Source: Synoicihabitans lomoniglobus
GTDB lineage: Bacteria > Verrucomicrobiota > Verrucomicrobiia > Opitutales > Opitutaceae
NCBI RefSeq assembly: GCF_029023725.1
Contig: NZ_CP119075.1
Location: 2,289,501-2,353,500, forward strand
Direction of reading: 5' to 3'
Length of the DNA: 64,000 nt
Shown here: positions 8,557 to 16,733 of the stretch, piece after piece
Layout: each line of letters begins with the position of its first letter
Numbering within the stretch: position 1 is the stretch's first letter
Notes under the pieces: generated by a model
Told to the model about the DNA's origin: nothing
Seen by the model: only the letters and a program-made list of their open reading frames with translations
The model's database searches: none
Program-made: the position numbers and the translations under genes

Positions 8557-10977
8557 TCAGACTTGGGCGGGTTCCGCCCATCGCCACAGGATGGCTTCGA
8601 GTAAACCAAACTGATCAGTCAGCAGGCCTTCGTAGCCGCAGGGAGCATCATCCCACGCTCGCCAATCCACCCCGGACTGATTGCCGCCAAACGTGCTCGC
8701 CGTCGCGAACCCGCCACACAGTTGGCGCAACAACTGATCGCCTTCGCGTTGCATGCCCACCGTGTAGAGCGCCATGACCAGACGCCGGGACTGCGAATGG
8801 GTGCGACCGCCATTCTGGTAGTAGCCGAATGGATACCCTTGCAGGATGTCGGCGCGATCCTCGTCGGGCACCGGCCACAGATTCAACGGCAGCCCCAGCG
8901 CCGGATCGGGCATGCCCACGCGTTCCGCTTCAGCCAGCAACCTCCGGAGCACTGCCCTGCCCTCCGCGACGTCGAGCAACCCTTCCTGAATGGCCGCGCC
9001 GTTGACCGGCAAAAACGCGTAGTCGTGCAATCGGTCTTCCCGGCACCGCCAGCCCGCCAACCAACCGGTGGCTTCGTTCCAAAACGCCGGACGATAGGCC
9101 GCGTGCAGCTGCTTCCGCCAGGTCTCGAGTTCCTGCCCGAGTTCGTCATCACCAAATCGCGTCACGCCCGTCGCCAATGCGCGCAGCGCGCCATGCAGAA
9201 TGGCATTGCTCCACGCACATTTCCATCCAAACGACATGACATCCGCCCAGCACGTGCTCCATTGCCCCGTGCCACTCACGCCGGTGCGATACCGACTTTC
9301 AATCAAGCCGTCGCCATCGAGATCGCGGGCCCGCGCTTGATCAATCTTGGTGCGGATCACTTGGCGATATTCCCGATACCATCCGGCGGTCGCCGCTTGC
9401 GTCAAATAGTCACCGATCCCGCGTAAAGCCGCCGCTCCCGTCATCAAATATTCGTCGTCCGCGGCGTGAAAACGGCCGTTCCGCGACAAAATTCCGGCGG
9501 CGTAACCGGGTCCGTCCCACAACCAGCGTTCGATCGAAATCCGCATCAGCTCATCGCCCGTCGGCCCGGCTTCCTGCCCGGCGCGCAAATCAAGACGCGG
9601 CAACACCGCCGACCACGTATCCATGCAGATGGGACACAACATCGACACCCCGCTGTTGCTGAGACTGCCGATATCGGCGCGAAACGTCGGCGCCACGTAA
9701 TAGGTCCGCTCCAACGCCCGCCGCACCACCGCCGGCGTGCCACGCCGCAGGGGTTGCGGCGGACGCACGGGACGCAACGAAAACGTCGCCTCATGTCGCC
9801 CGGCCACGAGGCGGTGCCAACCCTCCCGACCAGGCCGTTCGCCGACCTTGAGTTCGACCAGATTGATGCCGTCGTGCCGGCGAGATTCACAGCGCACCGC
9901 CGCGGCCTCATCGTCCGAGGTCAGCAGCCACGTGCCAAACCCGGGCGCATTGATCCACACCGGCACACTCATCCCCCCGGTTTCGCCGTCGGTGCGCACG
10001 TTGCCCACCGCATGCGAAGCCGCCACGGCATTGCTAAAGCCCATGGTCCACGCCGCGCTGTGCCAGGCCTGTTCCGATCGCTCTCCTTCTCGCACCACCT
10101 GCAACGAGAGCCCAGCGGAAGCCACGGTCCACACCATGCGATAGCGTTGTGCCCCAGTCTGCACTTCGTAGGTGACTTTCGGACCTTCCACCGTGACCGA
10201 ACCGATTTGATCGCAACGCACCGCGGGAGCCATCCGGGGGGGCTCGCCGACCCCATGGAACTGCAGGCCCTGGTCGCACTTGACGGGATTGGTCAGCAAG
10301 AGATTTGTCGCAACGCGCGCTGGCTCTTCGCTGCCCAGCCCCAGAAACGAAAACGCGGGCCGATCCAGCCGAAAGCCCACGCCAAAATTCTTCGTGGTAA
10401 ACCGAACACAGCCGTCTGCGACCCGCGCAGTGATGCCTCGGGGCATTTGATCCAACGTCATCGCCGTCACTGCCAATCGACGCTCAAATCGCGGACCGAG
10501 CGGCGCGAGTCGTTCGCCTTCCAACACCAGCGCCCCCGTGGCGAGATTCCATCCCGTCCATCCGCCGTCGATGCCACACCCCCGGAGCTCAATAATTACA
10601 CCATCGACCACGTGCCCGGGCAGACGGAACCAACGCAGCGCGGTGGTGCGCGGGCGCGACAAACCCGATTTGGACAGCACTTCGGTCCATCGCCCTTCCA
10701 CGCGAGCCAGCACGCGAAACGCGGTGATCCAGTCGTGATCCAGTCGACTGCCGCACTTATGGAAACCCGGCGCAGGGCGCAGACCAATTCGTTGTAATCT
10801 GGCCGGACCATGCAGACGCACCACCCGTTGATGAACTATGCGTTTTTTGGGCATTCCCACTTCGCCGGATCGGCGGGTGGTCCATACCGATCGCGCCGAG
10901 TCCAGGCGATTGCCCGTGCTGAGATCGCCCATCGGCGGCTCCAAATCCATTACCTGCAGAAGATCCTCACTAGCCAT
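8557..10977 (-). CDS. Six-hairpin ((alpha/alpha)6 toroid) glycosidase-like protein
   Basis: 806 residues from ATG 10977; a TTG nine bases further upstream is possible but less likely. The first 450 residues are beta-rich. Residues from about 450 carry the features of six-hairpin glycosidases: an ADDEY segment, the calcium-site-like DLDGDGLIESRYR, WSTCWADVMSFGWKCAWSNA, and the C-terminal PFGYYQNGGRTHSQSRR / GVDWRAWD region. These resemble GH families such as GH63, GH78 and GH116; I cannot assign one. No signal peptide is visible, so it may act in the cytoplasm on imported oligosaccharides. It is divergent from the epimerase gene. Confidence 0.75.
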   Translation of the reverse strand: MASEDLLQVMDLEPPMGDLSTGNRLDSARSVWTTRRSGEVGMPKKRIVHQRVVRLHGPARLQRIGLRPAPGFHKCGSRLDHDWITAFRVLARVEGRWTEVLSKSGLSRPRTTALRWFRLPGHVVDGVIIELRGCGIDGGWTGWNLATGALVLEGERLAPLGPRFERRLAVTAMTLDQMPRGITARVADGCVRFTTKNFGVGFRLDRPAFSFLGLGSEEPARVATNLLLTNPVKCDQGLQFHGVGEPPRMAPAVRCDQIGSVTVEGPKVTYEVQTGAQRYRMVWTVASAGLSLQVVREGERSEQAWHSAAWTMGFSNAVAASHAVGNVRTDGETGGMSVPVWINAPGFGTWLLTSDDEAAAVRCESRRHDGINLVELKVGERPGREGWHRLVAGRHEATFSLRPVRPPQPLRRGTPAVVRRALERTYYVAPTFRADIGSLSNSGVSMLCPICMDTWSAVLPRLDLRAGQEAGPTGDELMRISIERWLWDGPGYAAGILSRNGRFHAADDEYLMTGAAALRGIGDYLTQAATAGWYREYRQVIRTKIDQARARDLDGDGLIESRYRTGVSGTGQWSTCWADVMSFGWKCAWSNAILHGALRALATGVTRFGDDELGQELETWRKQLHAAYRPAFWNEATGWLAGWRCREDRLHDYAFLPVNGAAIQEGLLDVAEGRAVLRRLLAEAERVGMPDPALGLPLNLWPVPDEDRADILQGYPFGYYQNGGRTHSQSRRLVMALYTVGMQREGDQLLRQLCGGFATASTFGGNQSGVDWRAWDDAPCGYEGLLTDQFGLLEAILWRWAEPAQV

Positions 10978-11165
10978 ATGATGCAAAATCTTAAAATTGA
11001 GTCAGGGAGTTTAAACGCTCGAGTCTCGGTCGCAACCGTCGTGGACGCGTCGCTTCTCAGAATATCAAACGATGCTCGGGCAATCCATGTATGTTCAGGG
11101 TAATTCCATGCATGATCTGGCCGTGGCCGATGCGCGACGTGCTTGCTCCTCCCCGGTGGGAAAAA

Positions 11166-11181
11166 CTTTCATAAATATTCA
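11166..11181. promoter_or_regulatory. Candidate operator, TTCAT direct repeat (second copy)
   Basis: TTTCATAAATATTCAT differs by one base from the site at 8492-8510 and lies in the divergent intergenic region between the glycosidase (start 10977, minus) and the epimerase (start 11276, plus). No sigma-70-like promoter boxes could be assigned with confidence in this region. Confidence 0.35.
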
Positions 11182-11275
11182 TCGCGACAATCGCGGTCGG
11201 GCCATTCGACAATATCACCCGCGAGCGCGTGGCTCCGCCAGCTGCGCGCGACATTTTCACCCCTCCCCTGTGCGT

Positions 11276-12124
11276 ATGAAACTTGGAATTCACGCCTACG
11301 CTTGGTGCTCCCAATGGACCAATGACACGCTTGATCTGATCGATCGGGTGGCCGACCTCGGACTCGATTTTATTGAGATCCCGCTCATGTGCCTCGACAC
11401 GTTTGATGCCGCTGCCATCAAGGCGCGACTCGAGGCCACCGGCCTGGCCGCCGTCACATCCACGGTGCTTTTGGCCGACACCGACATCACCAGTGACGAC
11501 CCCGCCGTGCGTGCCGCCGGGCAGGCTTATTTACAGGACTGCGTCCGAGCCACCGCGGCCATCGGCGGCACCAGCTTCTCCGGCGTGATCTACTCGCGAC
11601 ATCCCGGCATACTGGCGCAGCGCCCCACCGCCATGCATTGGTCACGCGCTGCTGATGGATTGCGTCCGGCCGCGCGGTTGGCAGGCGAGCTCGGCGTATT
11701 GGTCGGCATCGAGCCGGTGAACCGTTACGAAACCTACCTCGTCAATACCTGCGCACAGGCGCGTCAGCTCATGGCGCTGATCGACGAGCCGGCGATGCGC
11801 ATCCATCTCGACACCTACCACATGAACATCGAGGAAAAGAGCTTTCACGACGCCACCCTGCTCGCCGGAGATGACCTCATTCACTATCACATTTGCGAAA
11901 ACGACCGCGGTATTCCCGGCACCGGTCAGGTCGATTGGGACGGTATTTTCCGAGCGCTCGCCGCGATCAATTATCAGGGCAACGCCGCGCTGGAGAGTTT
12001 CGTCGACAACACCGACAACATGAACACCTGGGTGTGGCGCCAGCTCGCCCCTGACGGGGACACATTGCTCCGGGAGGGCGTGGCCTTCATTCGCGCCAAA
12101 CAAAAAGAATACGGGCTGTCGTGA
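11276..12124 (+). CDS. Sugar epimerase/isomerase, xylose isomerase-like TIM barrel (tagatose/psicose 3-epimerase type)
   Basis: 282 residues from ATG 11276; the conserved barrel begins at MKLGIHAYAW, so upstream in-frame codons are not part of the gene. Metal and catalytic residues of the ketose 3-epimerase family are in place: Glu in GIEPVNRYET, Asp and His in HLDTYHMNIEE, His in YHICENDRG and the final Glu in ALESF. These enzymes epimerise C3 of ketoses such as tagatose, psicose or related sugars using Mn2+. The stop overlaps the ATG of the next gene (TGATG at 12122-12126), indicating a coupled pair. The substrate is not deducible. Confidence 0.85.
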   Translation: MKLGIHAYAWCSQWTNDTLDLIDRVADLGLDFIEIPLMCLDTFDAAAIKARLEATGLAAVTSTVLLADTDITSDDPAVRAAGQAYLQDCVRATAAIGGTSFSGVIYSRHPGILAQRPTAMHWSRAADGLRPAARLAGELGVLVGIEPVNRYETYLVNTCAQARQLMALIDEPAMRIHLDTYHMNIEEKSFHDATLLAGDDLIHYHICENDRGIPGTGQVDWDGIFRALAAINYQGNAALESFVDNTDNMNTWVWRQLAPDGDTLLREGVAFIRAKQKEYGLS

Positions 12125-14121
12125 TGACGCGAAGTCTCGGACTGTGTGGCAGATTTTTCCTGCTAGCCCTCTTGGGAACGCTCGCCTCTCGCGCGGCGGA
12201 CGTGGGCACGATCGAAGATCTCGGCATCCCCGTGCGCGGCGTCGGTTGGGTGCGACTGCATCCGGGAGTCAGCCCGGACGGCAAGGCGTCGTTGTTGATT
12301 TCCATGGGGCAACACAAGGACGGGTGCTTCGTGCTCGATGTCGATTTGGAGACGGGCCACTGCCGCCAATACCGGGTGGGACGGGACGAAGCCGCGCTCG
12401 CCTCCAGCAGTTATCGCAGCTCCCGCACCGGCGTGCTCTACGTCGGTTCGGCCTACACCGGTCACTTGCACCGCTACGATCCCGCGCAACCCGAACGCGG
12501 CTTGGAAGATCTCGGTCCCGTCGATCCCGCATTGGCAACCTTTCCCACCGGCATCGCCGAGGGACCCGATGGCAAAATCTACGTCGGAGCCTATCCCGGT
12601 GCCTGCCTCTCCGTATTTGACCCGACCAGCGACTCATGGACGCGCCATGGTCGCATGGATGACGTCGATAAATACTTCGCTCCGGTCGTGGGCGACGACG
12701 GCACCGTGGCGGGAAAAATCCGCAGCACCCACTGGCGGGTGGTCGCGTTCGATCCGACGACCGGAGAGCACCGGCGGGTGGGTCCCTTTGTCGCCGAACC
12801 TGCCGTCAATCGGCGCCGTTTTCGACTATTCAAAGGCACCGATGGTCTCGTCTATCTCGATAGTTTCGACGGCGCTTTCCGTATCCAAGGTCTGGACGCG
12901 ATACCGATTTCAGCCTCCGACCTGCCCGCCGAAATGCCCGGCATCGAATCGCCCAACGCCAACGGTTACCAGGTGCTCGCGTCCCTGCCCGACGGTCGCA
13001 CCGTCGCGTGGGCCGACCCCGACGACATTGACTATCGGCGCCTGCGGGTGAGCGCCCCCGGTGGCGAGATTCCGGATCGCATCATCACCCTCGATTGGGA
13101 GGGCAGCGGTTCCGAACTGTGGACACTGCATTTTGGTCCCGACGACCGACTTTACGGCAGCAGCATGCTCCCCGAACGCTTGTTCGCGATCGACGCCGAT
13201 GGCTCCAACTCCCTCGACTACGGGCGGATGAGTCTTTCGGTGGGCGAAGGGTATTCGATGACCAACTACGACGGGCTGCTGGCTATCGCGTCCTATCCCA
13301 AGTCACGTCTCTCGCTCTATGATCCCGCCCTGCCCTATCAGTTTGGCACGCGGCCCGGATCCAACCCACTCGACATCGGCCGGGTGGACGATGTCGGTGA
13401 CCGTCCCCACGCCATGATCGCCACCCCTGACGGTAAACTGTGGCTCGCATCGGCCCCGGAATACGGCCTCATCGGCGGCACTCTGACCTGGATCGATCCG
13501 CACACCCGCGCCAGCAAGAGTCATCGCAACGTGCTCGCCGATTGCTCGCCATTTTCCCTGCTCTGGCTGCCCGATCGGGAGCAACTGTTGGTCGGATTCA
13601 TCGTCGAGCCCGGCACCGGCACCATGGCCCGGGCTTCGCGCGGAGGCTTCGCTTTGTGGGATCCAATCACGGATAACGCCACCTACATCGGAGATTTTGG
13701 CGACAACGATCTCGCCGGCGTGGTATCGCTGGCTCCCGCCCCCGATGGTTTGGTCTATGCCCTCAGTGGTCGCAATCCACGCTTGGTCGTTCACTACAAC
13801 GCCGCGCCCGCGCCCACGCGCCTGCTCTTGATTGATCCGGCCACTCGGCGGGTGGTGGACTCGGCCCCGCTTCCCGCCGCGTGGGGCCCCATGCCTTTCG
13901 AATCGGCCAACACCTTGCGAATCGACACCGATGGCACGCTTTACGGGGCGACTTCCCAAACCGTCTTTCGTGTTATCCCTGGCACCGTCGAGACCGAACG
14001 CATCGCCGTCATGTCCACCGGCGACGCCACCGTGATTGGCCCAGTGCGGGACGGATGGCTGTATTACGCGTCCGTATATCGCCTGCGGCGCATGAAGATC
14101 ACCGCCGCCGTTTCGCCATGA
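12124..14121 (+). CDS. Exported beta-propeller protein (SMP-30/YVTN-like), function unknown
   Basis: 665 residues from ATG 12124. Residues 1-25 form a signal peptide ending near SRAADV. The remainder is a run of propeller-like repeats with recurring PDGK, GPDG/GPDD and LYG/VYVG strands (GIAEGPDGKIYVGAY; LHFGPDDRLYGSS; MIATPDGKLWLASAP; SLAPAPDGLVYAL), consistent with one or two six- or seven-bladed propellers. No catalytic residues can be assigned. It is translationally coupled to the sugar epimerase, so it may bind or process the sugar polymer that feeds it; that is inference. Confidence 0.75.
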   Translation: MTRSLGLCGRFFLLALLGTLASRAADVGTIEDLGIPVRGVGWVRLHPGVSPDGKASLLISMGQHKDGCFVLDVDLETGHCRQYRVGRDEAALASSSYRSSRTGVLYVGSAYTGHLHRYDPAQPERGLEDLGPVDPALATFPTGIAEGPDGKIYVGAYPGACLSVFDPTSDSWTRHGRMDDVDKYFAPVVGDDGTVAGKIRSTHWRVVAFDPTTGEHRRVGPFVAEPAVNRRRFRLFKGTDGLVYLDSFDGAFRIQGLDAIPISASDLPAEMPGIESPNANGYQVLASLPDGRTVAWADPDDIDYRRLRVSAPGGEIPDRIITLDWEGSGSELWTLHFGPDDRLYGSSMLPERLFAIDADGSNSLDYGRMSLSVGEGYSMTNYDGLLAIASYPKSRLSLYDPALPYQFGTRPGSNPLDIGRVDDVGDRPHAMIATPDGKLWLASAPEYGLIGGTLTWIDPHTRASKSHRNVLADCSPFSLLWLPDREQLLVGFIVEPGTGTMARASRGGFALWDPITDNATYIGDFGDNDLAGVVSLAPAPDGLVYALSGRNPRLVVHYNAAPAPTRLLLIDPATRRVVDSAPLPAAWGPMPFESANTLRIDTDGTLYGATSQTVFRVIPGTVETERIAVMSTGDATVIGPVRDGWLYYASVYRLRRMKITAAVSP

Positions 14122-14302
14122 AAACGCCCTCCGTAGCAGTCGATTTAATCAGCGGCCAACCGCAATCCGCGCGAATCCGTGGACGGGATTTCCCGGCCGG
14201 TTGACGCACTATGCCGGGACCCTCGCCACTGGCTGACAGTTGGACTTTGCCTCAGCGAGCACCGCGCCCGTGCTTGTCCTTTTCCAGACTACGCAACGGG
14301 GG

Positions 14303-14464
14303 TTACCAACGGCCCAGTTTTTTGGGTTTCACCGGCTTTTCCGCCGGAGTCTCGGCCGCGGGCAAATCAACTTGTTTGGTTCCGGACGTGATAAACGGCT
14401 GCTTGTTTTTGAAACGTTGCAGGTTTCGCTGGTCCTTCGTCGTCGGTAAAAATTTGGCACCCAT
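14303..14464 (-). CDS. Possible small basic protein (53 residues)
   Basis: ATG at 14464, TAA at 14303. The translation MGAKFLPTTKDQRNLQRFKN continues into a Pro/Lys-rich tail (ETPAEKPVKPKKLGRW). It is lysine-rich and uses GC-ending codons like neighbouring genes. It lies 57 bp downstream of the glycosyltransferase on the same strand. A GGGGTG stretch just upstream of the start is a weak ribosome site. I do not recognise a family; it could be chance. Confidence 0.4.
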   Translation of the reverse strand: MGAKFLPTTKDQRNLQRFKNKQPFITSGTKQVDLPAAETPAEKPVKPKKLGRW

Positions 14465-14521
14465 GTCACGCACCCCGGCTGAAACACCGCCCCGCCGCAA
14501 TCAGAATCAGCCATCGCCGGA

Positions 14522-16639
14522 TCACCTTCGCAGTCGGGTGAGCCCACTCGAAACCGCTTCAGGCTCGCTCCCCCGGGATGTTTTCATCGGTTGCAGAATT
14601 TCGTTCAGCGCTTGGGCAAAGCCCTGCGGATGACAATCGCGTTCCACCGCCCGCAGACCGTGCTCCTGCGCACGGCTCCACGCCGCTTCATCGGTGAATA
14701 AGTTGACGATGTGATGGGCAAAATCGTGCGCGGTGGCCGCGGCCTGCACCGTCCCGTTTTCCCGCCAACCGATCAAGTCCGCCACCAGTGGAGTGGTAAC
14801 CACCGGCACCCCGTAAGCGGCCGCTTCCATCACTTTCTGGGAAATACCGCTGGCGTAGCGTATCGGAGCGATGAATACCCGCGCGCTGCCATAAATGGAC
14901 GTCAGGTCCTCGACTTCGCCCATAAATTCGACCTCGGGGGCGTGGCGGAGCCAGCGGGTTCGACACGTCCCATCAACCCTGCCGACTACCTTGAGGTGCA
15001 AGCGGGCGCGGTCGATTCGGTCGCGAAGCAGGGGCAGCACATGGTTCAAAAACCACGTAAACCCTTCCGCGTTGGGACTGCCGACCACCAACGGACCGAC
15101 GAAGAGAATATGATACCGCGAGCTGAACCGCAACGCCCCCCGGAACGCCCGGATTGCGTGCCCCAAAACCGCGACCGTCTCCACGCCGTGCGAGCGAAAA
15201 ACTTCCGCTTCCCCCGCGCTTACGGCCACCACTCGATCCGCCTTTTGAGCCAGATCGAGTTCCCGGGTCAGTGTCCAGGTATTTGCGGCGGGAGACATGG
15301 TCGGTTCGATCAATTTCGCATAGCGTTCCGCCCGTAGTGCCGCGATGGCCTCTGCATCGTAGATCAATTCCAGCTCGTCCAGTAGTTCCGGCTGCAGGTC
15401 TCGAATCGTGAGCAAAGTTTCAAGGTTTTGCGGACGGCTCACCCAAATGGCATCAAAATCCCGGTAACACCGATCCAAAATCCAAATCAACGCCAACTCC
15501 AACTCGCGATCCATGACATTGCATTCTGATTCCATGGACCCGCCCCCCAGGTATTCAACTTCCGGCGGAAGATCCGATGCGCGTGCTTCCCAAGCCGACG
15601 TCCTTCGATGCAAGGGATAGAATGAGATTGCGTGTCCCGCGTGCACCATTGCTTCCATGATCCTGATCATGCGGGGATGGCCGGCGCCACGTATCCGCCG
15701 CGGAAGTTCATCATCGAGAAACAGTATCCTCCGGCCCCCCGGACGGAGACGTTGTCGCGCTCGTGGTTCCGAGCTGCCGGGAGCGGGTTGATGACTGAGG
15801 AACCGAGTATGCTTCGCGACGAGAATGCGGTGATTTCGGCGCTGTAGTGCGAAGGCTCGATCCTGCGAAACGGAGGTGCCGAACTCGTAGTGGTCCACCA
15901 CGGCGGAGGGCTCATAAACGATGCGGCAGCCGCGTGCCCACAATCGCACGCAGAGATCCACATCCTCCGCATAGGCCGGCGCATAGTTCTCATCCATGCC
16001 TCCCAGTTCGCGAAAGGTTCGGGTGCGCAGCGCCAGCAGAACCCCGGAACAAAAGTCGACATCGCGCCGAAAATTCACTTCCCCCGCCTCCTCCGACTTG
16101 TCGCGTCCATAGCCAGTGCAATGGCCATCCGCCCACAAAATACAACCGGCCTCCTGAACGCGCCCGTGCAACAAGACCACTTTGCCTCCCACCGCGCCCA
16201 CGTCGGGCGAAGCAAACAACGTTTCCGCCAATGCCCTCAAACAACCGGGCCGCACCATCGCGTCATTGTTGAGCAGAACGGTCCCTGGAGTATCGACCCA
16301 CGCCAAGGCTTGATTCACCGCCGGACCGAATCCTCGATTCGTGCGGTTGCGCACGATTCGCGCGCCAAAAAGCCGACTCAACAGCCAACGTGTGGGCCAG
16401 CCACCACCGTTGTCGACCAAGATGATCCGCAGAGGAATCGAGTCGTCCGCCGCTAAAGCTTTCAGCGCCGTCAGGCTCAGGTGAGCCCGCCCACAGAGCA
16501 CCATGATGACGGTAACTTCCGCCGTTTTCCGACGCGCAAATCGCAGTTGCTGGCCGGTAACCAGAAATAGCATCAGCTGCCCGAAACTCCGAAGCTCGAA
16601 GCGGGTTTTCGTGGCCGAAGGGCTGCGAGCGGAATCCAT
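14522..16639 (-). CDS. Fused glycosyltransferase: GT2 domain followed by GT4-like domain
   Basis: 705 residues from ATG 16639 (a TTG 36 bp upstream would add 12 residues). Residues about 40-275 are a GT-A fold family 2 transferase: VTVIMVLCGRAHLSLTAL at the nucleotide-binding start, LLNNDAMV as the metal-binding loop, and AYAEDVDLC with the catalytic-base acid, as in rhamnosyltransferases. Residues about 300-690 are a GT-B, family 4-like domain: RILFLDDELP, VVAVSAGEA, HILFVGPLVVGSPN and the C-terminal APIRYASGISQKVMEAAAYGVPVVTT with the E-x7-E-type region. It probably makes two successive linkages of a surface polysaccharide. No other glycan-assembly gene is adjacent. Confidence 0.85.
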   Translation of the reverse strand: MDSARSPSATKTRFELRSFGQLMLFLVTGQQLRFARRKTAEVTVIMVLCGRAHLSLTALKALAADDSIPLRIILVDNGGGWPTRWLLSRLFGARIVRNRTNRGFGPAVNQALAWVDTPGTVLLNNDAMVRPGCLRALAETLFASPDVGAVGGKVVLLHGRVQEAGCILWADGHCTGYGRDKSEEAGEVNFRRDVDFCSGVLLALRTRTFRELGGMDENYAPAYAEDVDLCVRLWARGCRIVYEPSAVVDHYEFGTSVSQDRAFALQRRNHRILVAKHTRFLSHQPAPGSSEPRARQRLRPGGRRILFLDDELPRRIRGAGHPRMIRIMEAMVHAGHAISFYPLHRRTSAWEARASDLPPEVEYLGGGSMESECNVMDRELELALIWILDRCYRDFDAIWVSRPQNLETLLTIRDLQPELLDELELIYDAEAIAALRAERYAKLIEPTMSPAANTWTLTRELDLAQKADRVVAVSAGEAEVFRSHGVETVAVLGHAIRAFRGALRFSSRYHILFVGPLVVGSPNAEGFTWFLNHVLPLLRDRIDRARLHLKVVGRVDGTCRTRWLRHAPEVEFMGEVEDLTSIYGSARVFIAPIRYASGISQKVMEAAAYGVPVVTTPLVADLIGWRENGTVQAAATAHDFAHHIVNLFTDEAAWSRAQEHGLRAVERDCHPQGFAQALNEILQPMKTSRGSEPEAVSSGLTRLRR

Positions 16640-16733
16640 GGACAGCGAGCAGGCAATGCTCCCCGTCCAGGACAATCAACTCCGCTCAACCCGCCAGTTG
16701 CGCGAAAATTAAAATGCGAACAACGCGTCCGCT

